64,000 bases of DNA from Pinus tabuliformis (GCA_031772625.1 CM062807.1:1150017007-1150081006), one strand, 5' to 3'; shown: positions 36,698-48,347, counted from the first letter of the stretch. Made by a program: numbers and translations. Notes: generated by a model from the letters alone, not told the origin.

Positions 36698-37183
36698 TTT
36701 CGCAAGTTCGTGATGAGCTTGTAGCTATAGAGGATAATGTGGAAGAACTGGAATTGGTTAGGACCCCAATAAAGGGCTTCTCGGATCAGTGGAAACCATT
36801 CATCAAAGGAGTAGCCTCACGAGAGAATCTTCCATATTGGAATAGGATATGGGATGATTTCATCCAGGAGGAACTTTGAGATGAGGAACTGCAGCAGAAC
36901 AATGATGCAGAGAACATTGCGCTTGCTAGTAAACTTTAGAAGGGAAAAGGGAAGTTTATCATCAAGAAGGACCTAAGCAAAGTGAAATGCTTTGCATGTG
37001 AAGAGTATTGTCATTATGCGAGAAAGTGTCCACACAAGAAGAATAAAGGAGGAAAAGAGAAGAAGCCCAAGATGGAGATGGCTACTCCAGCTACAATCGA
37101 TGAGGATGAATTTGCTAAGAGATTTGATGAGGAGTTTTTTCTCATCTCTCATTTCTCTAAGAGCACCATTCATGAGGATGCTT

Positions 37184-37886
37184 AGTTCCTAGATAGCAAG
37201 GCATCGAATCATATGACAGGAACTCAACAAGTGTTTGAGAGCCTAACCAAGCGGAACTCTAAGATACATGTGAATATTGGTGATAAGAGTCAGCATGCAG
37301 TCAAAGGAACCGGGACTTTACCATTCAAGATGGAGTCAGGTGGATTATTGTGAGTCTAGGATGTACTTTGGGTATCGAAGCTCAGATGCAATTTGCTTTC
37401 AGTCTCAACAATTGAGGCAAAGGGGTTTGATGTTAAATTCTGGAATGGAAAAGTGATGCTCAAGCCTAGTAGATATAACTCTAGACCAGGAGTGGTTCTT
37501 GGAGTCAAAGAGAATGATCTGTATAGGCTTAAGGCAAGCCTATTGACCAAGGAAAGAAGAAGGTTTTTGATACTCAAAGGGATTCAAGTTCTGGAGGGAG
37601 TTCGCAAATTCAGAGGGAGAGTCAACAATGCCAGAAGAGTGCATCAAAGGATATTTCCGTATCTGAGAAGAAGGAGCCATGGACTAGCATAAAGTCTTAT
37701 TAGGAAAAGAAGAGGCAAGAGACTTCTACTAGCAAGAAGGGTTATGTTCTTACAACAAATTTTGCTTTTGGAACGAAAGATGAAGGTTACGATGAATGTT
37801 GGAGAGGAGTAGAAGATGATTGTGTTACAGTGTGGGAAGCAAAAATACTTCCAAGGGATGGAAGTACCTCCCTCGCTAAGAGGGAG
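37184..37886 (+). pseudogene. Protease and pre-integrase remnant of element G
   Basis: After gag the frame reads FLDSKASNHMTG, the copia protease box with Lys in place of the Gly after Asp-Ser. It passes two stops into VLWVSKLRCNLLSVSTIEAKGFDVKFWNGKVML, the usual spacer before the integrase zinc domain. From about 37570 similarity ends; integrase, reverse transcriptase and RNase H are absent. The interior closes with a polypurine segment at 37871-37886 where CTCCCTC and GAGGGAG form a short inverted repeat. Confidence 0.72.
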
Positions 37887-38007
37887 TGTTGAAATTGGGT
37901 AACATTTGAAGGTACTCTCACATACCCTTGGTGCTAGGCTTGTGAGAGAGAAATGACCATAAAATGTGATGTGTGGGCTTTGCACCCAAAGTTCAGGGTT
38001 TTGAGCC
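37887..38007 (+). repeat. 3' LTR of element G, left piece
   Basis: Starts TGTTGAAATTGGG after the polypurine tract; similar to 30651-30751 plus 33918 onwards. Cut at 38007 by D2; GAGCC at 38003-38007 would be one arm of the D2 target duplication, the other being outside the window. Confidence 0.8.
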
Positions 38008-40892
38008 TGTTGCCACAAAATATAGCAGGAATTGCAGAGGGGTACCCTACAACGCAGGAACTAGACCAAGTGACAACAATTTGGTAGTGACCCACTGTCA
38101 CCACAGCCAAAACCCCTTGGTCTTTATGGACTTTCACCAATGGGAGGAGTCTTAGTATAAGGTCACTTATAAGAGATATTCTAGGTATAAAGGTAGTAGG
38201 ATGACCAATAGGCTTGGGAATGACTCAAGTACAAGACTCCAATCAACAAATGAAGGAAATTTACTTTCCTTAGAGAGGTCAAATTTGTACAGCACAAGAG
38301 CTGGGGCTCGTTTAGTAGGTCGAGAATTGGGATGGCCAAAGGTCAAGGTATAGAGAAAGGGTTTCCCACAAGGTATTTCAACAAGGATACGACCCATGAA
38401 ATCCTCAATAAGCCCCCAAGTTGAAGCTAAAACCAAATTAGGGTCTACCCTAGGGCAAACAACTAGCGAAAGGAAATTTATGGACGAAATTGGAATGAAT
38501 GGCTACCAAAGTGAGTGAATTTGTTGCAACCAACCTATCCTTGATATTTAGACTTTCCAAATCCCAAAATTACTCCTCCTAACTAATTCACTCTATGCCC
38601 TAGTTGGTCGCTTGGCCTTAAGAGGGTCGAATTAGGCAAAGAGAAAGATGGAGAAAAAATTATGGACAAAAAGTTGATTTGATCACCAACAAAGGATGGC
38701 CAGCGCCTAGTCTTAGGGTTGAGAGAGTCTATGAGCTCTTAAGGTTGGCCAAAACTTGCGAAGGAGTAAGCATTTTGATCTCTAGCATCAAAACCCTAAT
38801 TATTACCTTTGTGAGGGATTGAAAGTCACTTGGGAGAGCTAATGTAAGATCACCAAGGAGAGTGCCATTCACATACAATATTATGAGTAATGCATGCAAT
38901 AATATGACTTAGATTCCAATAAATTGATCTTCAACAAAATTATGGCACAATATTTGACCTAGATCACCAATTTATTCCATACATTAGACATGAAATCAGT
39001 TTCAATAAATAGCACTAACAAGGAAATATGCAATGAACAATCCAATCATCAATCCAAGATAACTTCTTCAAAGACAAGACAATAGAATTTCGCTCCACAG
39101 ATCACATCTCTCCAATAGGAAAAAAGGTCGAAATTCTAGAGAAGAGAAGGCTGTATTTACAAGTGATATATTATTGATGATAAACAAAATGATCCTCTCC
39201 TCTATTTATATGAGGAACAATGTCTAATTAGCCTAAAAGCCCCTGAATCTCAACTAAAATCACAATGATGCATTTGGTTACAAGCCAACCCACTAGCTTA
39301 TAGACATAAAACGAATAAATTTCCCACACGTGTGAGTCGCAAGGACTAGAAAGGATGACGTCATCCATGCGCAGTGTTGATTTTTGTAGCATCGGATGTG
39401 CTCTAGCCATGAAAATTGGTGGAGAGGCTAAAGCACATGAGACTCCAAAACCCAGAAATGGTTTGGCGAAATTCCACCCGGTTAGAGAGATATTAAAATA
39501 ATTAATATTTTTAATGGAGTTCCTAAGTCTAAACTAAGGAAAATTAAAATATTAATGGGTATTAATATAAAACTGGGTGAGAATGTTCTCAATGACATGG
39601 ATCAAGCCAAATCTAATCTTAGTCATTGATTAGACTTAATCTCGGCTGTTGAAGACTCAACAGAAAAAGTATAAGAGGAGGCTTGAGGGTCAGTTGGAGA
39701 TACACCAAGATTGATCAGTCAGTTCGATTTTCTGGAGCGGGGTTTGCTGAGAAAATTCGAACAAGTGATCTGTTGCAGTGAGGGGCAGTGAGTACATAGC
39801 AGAGATAGTGCCAGAGGGTCAACACAGTGACTGAAAAGGCTGGCGCAAAGGCAGCCAGAGCTACACAGAGGCAGCTAGAGACTGCGCAGAGGCTGAGGGG
39901 TCTGTGTGGGTGATGCAGAAGGCTAGAGAGCTAACGCAGAGAGGTAGAAGGTCGACGTGGAGGGTTCAGGAGCTACGCTGAGGCTGGCAAGGCTGACACA
40001 GAGCCTAGGAGAAGCGCCAGAAGGATTTTCGTGGGGTAGACTTGCTGAATATCTGTCTCCGAGAAGAGGTATTACTGCCGTGTAAAAATTTATGTTGGGT
40101 GAGCCAGTTTGGCATCCTAGTTGTACTCAAGAAATCTGCATAATAATAAAACCCTCAGAATTGCTGCACTAGTTTTCCCGCATTGGGTTTTTCTGAGGAC
40201 AATTTTCCAAAAATAACAGTGTCCCTTGTGTGTTTGTCTAGTATTTCAGTTGTTGATATTTATATGAGTTAAGGCTTCATTTGTGTTTATTTTCAGTATT
40301 TATATGTATAAATAACTTGTTAATGGAATAAACAAATAGGTGAAATAAACCAAATAATGCAGTAGGAATTTCTAATGTGTCAGAGTTAGAAATTTCAACA
40401 CGTAGAGCTTCATGTGGCATGTGTTAAGGCTCCAAGGTGCCTTGAGTGTTGTATAAACCTCATAAAATCAAGATGCGAGGGTTGGCCTTCCAATTTTTGT
40501 TAAAATACCTCTATGGACCCCAAAATCCAATTTGGGGCACCAAAGGTGATCTCCTAGGTCTCCCACTGCTCAAAATTCCCATCTTTGCTCCAACGTTGAG
40601 GGCTTTCCAGGTGCTACTAGCCCTCCCATGTCTCAGAAGGTGAGACCATCTCTGGATCAGCTGTGATCTCTCAGAGAATAATAAAGGCCAACCTTGGGGC
40701 ACGCTGGTCTAGGTGTATCATCCTAAAGAATCATCAAATGTAGTACAAAGTGGTAGAATGTCTTGGGTGCAGAAGGTGTTCAGGGATGGATGTGATGCAC
40801 TGTTACTGCTCGGAGACCCAAGGCTCTCAACGCTTTACCTATGGGTGCCAATATCCTTCTCAAAAGGCTTGCTTGCCTATGAGTAAGGTACT
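38008..40892 (-). mobile_element. D2: family D LTR, minus strand
   Basis: Begins TGTTGCCACAAAAT, the reverse complement of the D1 right end, and follows the D family in reverse (CCCACTGTCACC, GGACTTTCACCAATGGGAGGAG). It is interrupted by solo LTR E1 (39375-40400) and by D3 at 40893. The remaining piece and its second target duplication would lie beyond the window. It lies in the 3' LTR of element G. Confidence 0.78.
39375..40400 (+). mobile_element. Solo LTR E1 inside D2
   Basis: 1026 bp starting TGTTGATTTTTGTAGCATCGG and ending AATTTCAACA, same family as the E2 LTRs. Flanks CGCAG (39370-39374) and CGTAG (40401-40405) are a 4-of-5 duplication. The leader is rich in GCAGAGGC- and GCTAGAGA-like short motifs (39840-40010). 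Confidence 0.85.
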
Positions 40893-41628
40893 TGTTACTG
40901 CTCAATTTAGCAGGGACCCTAGGAGGGACTACTACTAGATTAAGTGTCAACAATGGGACAAGGACCCACTGTCACCTTATTCGATGTCCTCTGCTCTTTA
41001 CGGATTTTCATTGATGGGAGGAGTCTAGGTATAAGGAAATCACTAGAAGTGATGAATGAATAATAGGATAGGTAGTGATTTCTAGGGCCCATTCACAAGA
41101 AAGACTCAAATAACGGGCTCACTTACTTTAGAAGCAAGGTGAAGGGCTCTCTAAGAAAGGCTCAAGGGAGGCTTAGGGCTAGGGATTGGGGATATTCCTT
41201 AACGAAAGATGTCCTAGACCTAAGGCTCTTTGGGCAATAGAAGGACCTCTCTTAAGCTCTTGTGAGCTGACAAGCATGTGAAACGTTGGGACCACAAGAG
41301 AGACTTAGAAGTCCCAAGCAAGGCCTAGGGTTTATGATGATCATCAACAATAGGACTAGGTCAAGCAAGGATTAGAGGAAAGGGTCAAGAGAGATTAACT
41401 TCCTTGGAGTTTTCAAGCACAATAGACCCTTTGGAATGTCGCTAACCTAGAATGACCTAAACCCAAGCGATTTTGGAGCTAGGGCTTGGTGTTTCTCACA
41501 AACCCACCGTGGGATTCGCTTCAAACTTGGAGTGGGAGACACCCCAGCACAGTTCCTTGCTAACTTGCTCTACAAATTGATGGCTCAAATGGAATTTGTT
41601 GGATGCCCTAGCTAGGCCGTCTAGGGTT
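40893..41628 (-). mobile_element. D3: family D LTR, minus strand, left piece
   Basis: Starts TGTTACTGCTCAATTTAGCAGGG, the reverse complement of the end of the element C 5' LTR (57830-57851). Follows D in reverse, including GGACTACTACTAGAT and the CCCACTGTCACC block, until D4 inserts at 41629. Continues at 54810-55677. GTACT at 40888-40892 is the predicted left target duplication. Confidence 0.75.
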
Positions 41629-41738
41629 TGTTACTGCTTAATTTAGCAGGGATCCTAGGAGGGGTTCCAAAGGGACTACTACTAGATCAAGTGGAAACAA
41701 TGGGAGAAGGACCCACTGTCACCTCATTCAATGTCCCC

Positions 41739-42922
41739 TGTTAGTTTTCATAGCATCGGATGTGTTCTAGCCTTGAAATTTTGTGGAGAGGCTAGAATAC
41801 ATGAGATCTCCAAAACCCAGAAATCATTTCTATTAATTCCACCTAAAAATGACTTAATTAGATTATTAACAAGTTATTTAAATATTTCCTAAGTCTAAAC
41901 TTGGGGAATATGGTTAATTAATCAGTATTAATTAAGTCAAGGCGAGAATCATCTAGAAACTCACCTGGATCAATCCAGAGATGATCTTATCCATTGATTA
42001 AGTTTTAATCTTGGTCGTTGGTGTTCCTAACAGAGGATTATAAGAGGATGTCCATGTGGTGAAGGAGAAGACACTTGTGAGGTTTGATTTCTGAGCAGAT
42101 TGATTTCCAAAGTAGTAGCAGCCAGTTGTCGGAGAGAGAGCTAGAGATTGAAACAGTGGGAGAGGGGCAAAGACAGTGAAGCAGGAGGAAGATTTCCAAA
42201 TCCAGTGTGCATTTGCAGAGAGGTTGGCGTTGGGGCAAAGACAGTGAAGCAGGAGGAAGATTTCCAAATCCAGTGTGCGTTTGCAGAGAGGCTGGCGTTG
42301 GGGCAATGCAGTAACCTCAAGAGGCAGTTTTGATTCTGCTGGGGAAAGTCGAGTTTCAGTGCCAAAAGCTAGATAGAGGTTCCGAAGGCTAGGAGAGATA
42401 TTTTCCCAAATAGCAGCAGACTAGACGGCTTGAGGAGAGGTTGATCCAGACTGAGTGCAAAAGGGACTGCGCTAGGGTGACGGAGAGCCAACGTAGAGGC
42501 AGTTTGGACGACTCACTTGGAGCTACAATCAGAACCCGGATTTGCTTGTGGGGTGAGGAAAATTCCTTACTAGATTTTTGCCAGTATTTTCTCTGTAGGA
42601 TTGCCAATATTCGGCATCCAGATTGCACTTAGATTATTTCATTGCTGCTTAATAATAAAACCCTCAACTGCCGCACCGGTTTTCCCAAGTTACGTTTTTT
42701 CTAAGGACTTTTGTCCAAAAACAATTTTGTTATTTTAATTTTTATGTGTGTGCTAGCATTTCTTCCAGCGTTTTATTCTTCCGCAGTTTTATTTGTGTAG
42801 ATTGCAGTGTGATTTATTCAGTGTTTGTCGTAGCAAACAACAAATAAATTGTTAAATTAAATTAACAATTAGGAGAATAATCTCCAATTTCTACAATAGG
42901 ATTCTAGTTTGGAATTTTCACA
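41739..42922 (+). repeat. 5' LTR of E2
   Basis: 1184 bp, TGTTAGTTTTCATAGCATCGG to TTTTCACA. Contains the family's TCTAGCC(A/T)TGAAA near its start and AATAATAAAACCCTCA near 42650. Confidence 0.9.
42164..42299 (+). repeat. 68-bp tandem duplication in the E2 5' LTR
   Basis: Two nearly identical 68-bp copies starting GGGGCAAAGACAGTGAAGC; only a few differences. The E2 3' LTR (44634-44710) has a single diverged copy, so the duplication arose after insertion in one LTR or differed in the parental templates. Confidence 0.9.
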
Positions 42923-44211
42923 TGGTATCAGAGCGCAGTTCATTAGCCAAAGAGCTCAGAGGCAAAGAGAGAAGGTATTTCGCTACTCATTGTGGGCAAC
43001 AGGCCGAAATTCCCAAAGGCAGCGCAGTCATTCTGCCAGCAGGCCGATTTACTTGTGGAGGTTTGATTTTTCCAAGTGAGGGGCAGAAAAATCCAATCTT
43101 CTCAAATCGAATGATTCCAGAGGCAGAGGGAGCAGCTCAGACTTTTCGTTGAGCAGATCTCTAGCTGGACGCAGTGGTTTTTGCAGCAGTCTGCTAGAGT
43201 AGAGCCAACGTCGAGTGGAAGGAAGAACAGCACACACAGAGGGAAAATTTTCCTCAGGGAATTTCTAGTCTCAAGAAGTTCGATTTTCCTTGCAGATTGG
43301 CAGTGGTTGGGAGAAAATATTCTCACTCCATAAGGGAGTGCGAGTAGTAGATCCAGCAGCCGAGCAGCGGGAAAGAGGGAGATTTTTGAGTTTACTTTCC
43401 TAGCTTTGAGTTTCGCAGATTTTGCAAGGTTGCAAAAATGGCCAAATGAGATTGCCAGAGGTGGTCATGCGAGTTAGCTAGAATGCATATCTGGACAGTA
43501 GATTGACTTCCGGTTGTCGAAGATAGGTACTAGAGGAAGTGTGAGTTATCTAGTGCGGGTTGCAAAGTGAAGAAAGGTCCCAGTAAGGGACAAGGCTCAA
43601 AAGGAGATAATGGGGCACCAGATCCAAGAGGAGTATGAGACTCCAATGTGCCAAATGGGCAAGGTCCTTGAGGAGTCCACCTCTTGGATCATTACCTGGT
43701 TACGAGGACCCACAGTATTCAGTAGCAAGATGGATCAGTGACAGTTGATGCAGTCAGATGCCCGAGTGATAGTTGCAGAGACTAGTAGCAATTAGATGCT
43801 AGGGAGCTCAGTGTAGAGTTGTCAGCAGTGTAGTTGTCACAGTGCAAAGTCAACAGCAGCGCAAATTCTTCAGTGACAGTGAAAATACTAGTTGCAGTTA
43901 GAGACTCGGGTGACAGATGCATTACACTGATCATAGTTGATTCAGTATTTTGGATGCTTTTCAATTGCAAATGTTGCAATTGCAGCAACAATAGAAGAAA
44001 GGGAGTTGCAATGCAGTTGCAGTGTTGGCAACAGTTCTGCAGGGTCAGCACAACACAGATGTAGTGTATATCAGAGTTGCATAGTAGAGTTGCATAGTAG
44101 TTGTTGGGAAGTATGGCCAGACATCAGCAGTGTGATAGGAGATGATGCAGGGATAGGGTGCTACTACAGGGTCTGCAGTAGCACTAGAACACATTCCTCG
44201 CTAAGAGGGAG
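42923..44211 (+). other. Non-coding interior of E2
   Basis: Begins with the primer site and ends with a short polypurine tract. About 43740-44110 is rich in GTTGCAGT, AGTTGTCA and CAGCAG short motifs; open frames there are repeat-driven and look unreal. No similarity to gag, protease, integrase or reverse transcriptase. Confidence 0.75.
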
Positions 44212-45001
44212 TGTTTGTTTTTATAGCATTGGATGTGCTCTAGCCTTGAAATTTCATGGAGAGGCTAGAATACATGAGATTTCCAAAACCCAGAAATTGT
44301 TTCTGGAAATTCCGCCTAGAAATGACTTAATTAGATTATTAAGTAGTTTTTTAAATATTTGTCTAAACTTAGGGAACATGGTTAATTAATCAATATTAAC
44401 TAAGTCAAGGCAAGAATCATCTAGAAACTCACATGGATCAATCCAGAGATGATCCTAGCCATTGATTAAGTTTTAATCTTGGTCATTGGTGCTCCAACAG
44501 AGGATTATAAGAGGAGGTCGATGTGGTGGAGAAAACACTTGTGAGGTTCGATTTTTGAGCAGATTGATTTCCAGAGTAGCAACAGTGAGTTGCAGGAGAA
44601 GGAGCTAGAGATCGAAGCAGTGAGAGAGGGGCAGAGACAGTGAAGCTAGAGGAATATTTCCAGGTCTGGTGTGCATTTGTAGGTAGAAGAGCCACAGAGA
44701 GGTTGATGTTGGGGCAGTGTAGTAGCCTCTTGAGGCAGTTTTGATTATGTTGGGGAAAGCCGAGTTTTAGTGCCAGAAGCTGGATAGAGGTTCCGGGGAC
44801 CAGGAGAGACAATTTCTCAGACAGTGGCAGACTAGACAGCTTGAGGAGAGGCTGATCCAGACTGAGCGTAGAAGGGACTGCGCTAGGGTGATGCAGAGCC
44901 AGCGCAGAGGCAGTTTGGACAACTCACTTGGCGCTGCAGTCAGAGCCCAGATTTGCCAATGAGGTGAGGAAAATTCTTCACTAGATTTTTGCCAGTATTC
45001 G

Positions 45002-45972
45002 TGTTAAAATTGGCAACTAGGGCCAAACTCCACATGGGTCATCTTATTTATGACAACTGATATTTTTCTTGGATTCATCTCTCCCAGAGTTGTAGGATTG
45101 ATCTAGAGATCATTCGATTCTAACATGTACAAATGAAGTTATGAATTTATTTTGATTATGGACAAATTGTCAAGGTCGGCCAACAAATTCATGTAGGCTC
45201 AGAAACCCAACAGTCATTTCTATTCATCTTCAACGTTTGCTATAAATACATGATGCCTCATAGTCTCCTCATTGATTGGGTACGGATTTCTGGGCAGTCT
45301 CTCTCTCCATAAGTGTGAAGGAAGGCAAATTTTCTGTTATGGGCGTTGACCAAGTTTGACCGAATTTCAAAAACTGGTTTTGGGTTGCGTTGACCATATT
45401 TCACTGCGATTTTTGGTGGAGGAACTCTATCCCAACAAGCCGCATTTCTAGGCACAGAAATCGAGGCTAAACATTCATTGTTGACCAATGTTGACTACAA
45501 TTAGGGCTGACCGCGGGTGGACTATTTGACCAGACTTTGACTAGGTTGATTCAAACTGTTTTGAGGGCTGATTCATCTTGTTGTTTGGAGGCCGAAGTTG
45601 ACTGAAGTTGACCGAATTATTGAGGGTCAAATCTGCGCTATTGACCAACGTTGAATTTTCTACTTAGGGCTCTTTTGTCGCTGTTATAAATTATCAGATT
45701 TGTAAATTGTATTATCTCCCTTTATTGAACTATCAAAGATTATAAGAAGAATTGATCAAGGGTTTCCCGACATTGGGGTTTGTCCCTGGCTGGTGCCACA
45801 TCTTGTGTCCTCTTGTCTTGGCTTGTCTTCTACTGTTTATGTTTATGTTATATTTGCATTTTACTATCATGTTTATGTGATTGCTAAATTGGTTATTGAT
45901 ATTGGGCTATAAAGAAATTGAAGTAAAATTGCTCTAAAGCATAGAACATACCATTGTTGCCTAAAATTAACA
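45002..45972 (+). repeat. 5' LTR of F2
   Basis: 971 bp from TGTTAAAATTGGC to AAATTAACA. TATA box CTATAAATAC near 45240. Confidence 0.93.
45343..45660 (+). promoter_or_regulatory. TTGAC(C/T) array in the F2 5' LTR
   Basis: About ten forward TTGACC/TTGACT hexamers and one reverse GGTCAA in roughly 320 bases. This is the core recognised by WRKY transcription factors (W-box). The array lies about 100 bases downstream of the TATA box, so in the probable leader. The 3' LTR keeps the same array (50560-50868). Regulation by WRKY factors is inference from motif match only. Confidence 0.6.
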
Positions 45973-45984
45973 TGATATCAGAGC
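45973..45984 (+). other. Primer binding site of F2
   Basis: TGATATCAGAGC directly after the 5' LTR, initiator-Met type with one substitution. Confidence 0.75.
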
Positions 45985-46058
45985 TAAAGTGAAGACCAAG
46001 CCCAAGCAAGAGTGAAAGAGCAATCACCAAAGACAGTTGGACAAGGACAAAAGACTCA

Positions 46059-46580
46059 ATGGGCTCCTCATCCTACGTTCTAGCTGAAGACAAGCTCCAT
46101 GACAAATCTGACTATCATGGATGGAAGATGTCTCTTGATTTGACCTTGGAAGAAAAAGAAGTGATGGATTATGTGCAGGGTAAAATCCCTGAGCCTCCTT
46201 CAAATGCATTGGTTGCTGCGAAGACCAAGTACAATAGGGCTAAAGTCAAAGTGAAGAAGATTATTAGGGATTCCATTGACAAGCATCTGGTGGCCTATAT
46301 CTCTGAATTGAAGACTTCCAAGGAGATCTACAACAAGCTAGTCGACATGTTCAAGGTTAGTAATGCTAATCAAATTTTATTTCTAAAGAATAAGTTGAAG
46401 GATATTAAGAAGAGCAAGGACAAGGATATTCAATCCTATTTCTTGAGGATTTCTAAGATCAAGAATGATCAACTCTCGATTGGAGAAGTCATTCTTGACA
46501 GGGAACTCACTCTCACCACCCTTGGAGGACTCCCACCTGAGTGTTATGTATTTAGAACCACTATACTCAACAATGATTGA
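46059..46580 (+). pseudogene. gag (capsid part) of F2
   Basis: Copia gag of the UBN2 type: YHGWKMSLDLTL near residue 24, a central IYNKLVDMFKVSNANQILFL and a C-terminal IKNDQLSIGEVILDRELTLTTLGGLPPEC. 173 residues before TGA at 46578-46580; the same frame continues into the zinc-knuckle region, so this is a nonsense mutation and not the natural gag end. Confidence 0.9.
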
Positions 46581-46598
46581 ATTCAAGGGTTTGAAGAA

Positions 46599-47996
46599 TT
46601 GATGTCGAGATGCATTCAAGAAGAAACAAGAATGGTGGAGCAAGAAATGCCTTCTAATAGAAGCAACCCCACTGCATTCTCCGCTCATGCCCAAAGGAAG
46701 AACAATGCAGGTTCAAAGAAACAAAGTCAAGGAAGATCGGGATTCAAAAATGGAAGGAAGGGAAGATGCTTTGCTTGCAACAAGTTTGGCTACTATGCAA
46801 GGGAGTGTCCAAATAGAAGGGACACATTGCATGATGATGATCACAATCATTCTAGGGGAAATTTCAACAACAATGGTCAAAGGAATGGCAAGTCCAATGG
46901 CAAGGGAAAAAGGAATGTGGGACATCAACGAAATGGTCGACCCTCCAATAAATCAAGGAACTCCAGGTATGAAGAATCCAATGTTGTTAACAATAAGCAA
47001 AAAGAGTACTATCTTATATTTTCCCTCTCCACTGCCTCTCCTCCAGACACCTTGGGAAACTGGCTGATTGATAGTGATGCCTCAAGGCACTTCACCGAAT
47101 ACACGGAAGCCCTCTTTAATCTAATAGAAAAGGAGACAAACTTGGAGATCATCCTCGGAGACGATGCCACCTATCCCGTGAAGGGAGTAGGGAATGTTAC
47201 ACTTCAATTGAATCAAGTTAACATTATTCATTTGCAAGAAGTACTATATGTACCCGATCTCAAGAAGAACCTAGTGTCCATTTTTCCAATGGAAGACAAA
47301 GGGTTCAAGGTGGCTTTTATTGATGGAAAGGTATGTGTTTGGAAAAGAAATTTTAAAGATGCTTTTACTCTTGGTTTTAGTGTTGACACTTTGTATCAAG
47401 TTAGAGGAAGTCCATTGGGAGCCATCTCTTGCGACACATCTCGACACTCTGAACTATGGCACCAAAGGTTTTCCCATCTTCATTATAAGGTCCTACCTGA
47501 TGTGAAACAGATGGTGACAAGTATGCCCGAGTTCAAAGTAGAGCATGAAGGTGTATGTCCAAGATGTGCCAAAAGAAAACTTACAATTGGACCATTCCCC
47601 TCAAGTAATAGCAAGACCACAAATATATTGCAATTGATCCACTCTGACATATCTGGTATGATGGCCGTAGACTCTTTGGGAGGATACTTATATTATCTCA
47701 CCTTTACGGATGATTATTCTCGCAAGACCTGGATCTACTTCTTGAAGAAGAAGGATGAAGTGTTCAAATGGTTCCGACACTTCAAAGCCTTGATTGAAAA
47801 CCAATTCGAGAAGAAAATCAAGATATTGAGGACTGAAAATGGGACCGAGTACGAATCCAATGAATTCCAAGATTATCGCAGAAAAGCTAGCATTAAGAGG
47901 GAGACTGCAATGCCATACACACCTGAGCAGAATGGTGTTGTTGAAAGGAAGAATCACTCTATTGTAGAAGTTGTTTGTGCCATGCTTCATGATTAA
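46599..47996 (+). pseudogene. gag C-terminus, protease and integrase of F2
   Basis: Zinc knuckle CFACNKFGYYARECP, where the expected His is Tyr. Protease box WLIDSDASRHF, where the Gly after Asp-Ser is Asp. Pre-integrase ELWHQRFSHLHY with CPRC completing the HHCC zinc site. Integrase core LIHSDISG, then LRTENGTEY, where the second catalytic Asp is Glu, then PEQNGVVERKN with the catalytic Glu. The frame stops at TAA 47994-47996 and continues in register to 48347 (the integrase tail). At least three active-site positions are altered in addition to the stops, so the protein would be inactive. Confidence 0.9.
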
Positions 47997-48347
47997 GGCC
48001 TTCCGAAGTTTCTATGGGCTAAAGTTGCAAATACCACCATGCATGTTCAAAACCAATGCCCTCATCAAGCATTGGACTCCAAAACTCCTAAAGAAATGTT
48101 CACTGGTAAGAAACCTGATGTCTCTCATTTTAGAATTTTTGAAAGCCCCATATATTTTCATGTGTTGAAAGAGAAAAGAAGCAAATTGGTTGCATCTAGG
48201 AACAAAGGAATCTTTGTGGGCTATAGTGAAAATTCTAAGGGATATAGAATCTATGTGGCTGGTCAAAAGGAAGTTGAGATAAGTCATGATGTCACCTTCG
48301 AAGAAGATCAACAACCTTCCTATCTTGAGGAAGGACAAAGAAGTTGA
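47997..48347 (+). pseudogene. Integrase C-terminal region of F2
   Basis: In frame with the preceding block: GLPKFLWAKVANT, NQCPHQALDSKTPKEMFTGKKPDVSHFRIF and GIFVGYSENSKGYRIYV are the standard copia integrase tail. A frameshift near 48330-48345 ends it. Confidence 0.88.

Larger units (their letters stand above)
35155..37183 (+). pseudogene. gag of element G, interrupted by solo LTR F1
   Basis: Copia-type gag (UBN2-like). The first part (35155-35533) reads MVYVLRFEDQMKG, then, after a frame change, VDVKAKLIILNGVNNHLIP and AWHMWEALKVLF. The second part (36703-37183) continues VRDELVAIEDNVEE to a zinc knuckle CFACEEYCHYARKC (36990-37031), where the usual Gly before His is Cys, then a Lys-rich tail and an acidic end. 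F1 with its TTTCG duplication interrupts the codons between. Stops and frameshifts in both parts; non-functional. Confidence 0.8.
30651..38007 (+). mobile_element. Element G: decayed Ty1/copia element, outermost of the nest
   Basis: A copia-type element whose 5' LTR (30651-35046) is split by solo LTR D1, whose gag is split by solo LTR F1 and whose 3' LTR (from 37887) is split by D2; its right end lies beyond the window. The two LTR starts share GGTACTCTCACAT, GGCTTGTGAGAGAGAAA and GGGCTTTGCACCC. Primer site TGGAATCAAAGC at 35047-35058. The interior keeps gag with a zinc knuckle, a protease start and a short stretch before integrase; integrase, reverse transcriptase and RNase H are gone. The 5' LTR begins TA instead of TG. 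Confidence 0.82.

Noticed and set aside
40893..41738. D3 and D4 starts as a simple tandem duplication of one LTR
   Set aside because: D4 has its own exact GGGTT target duplication 13 kb apart and D3 resumes after it, which fits insertion and not tandem duplication.
42141..42365. Overlapping minus-strand frames with repeated cysteine/serine-rich peptide in the E2 LTR
   Set aside because: They come from the 68-bp duplication read through; no homology, no start context, non-coding LTR.
43782..44064. Open frames in the E2 interior
   Set aside because: Driven by GTTGCAGT-type repeats and present on both strands; not protein-like.
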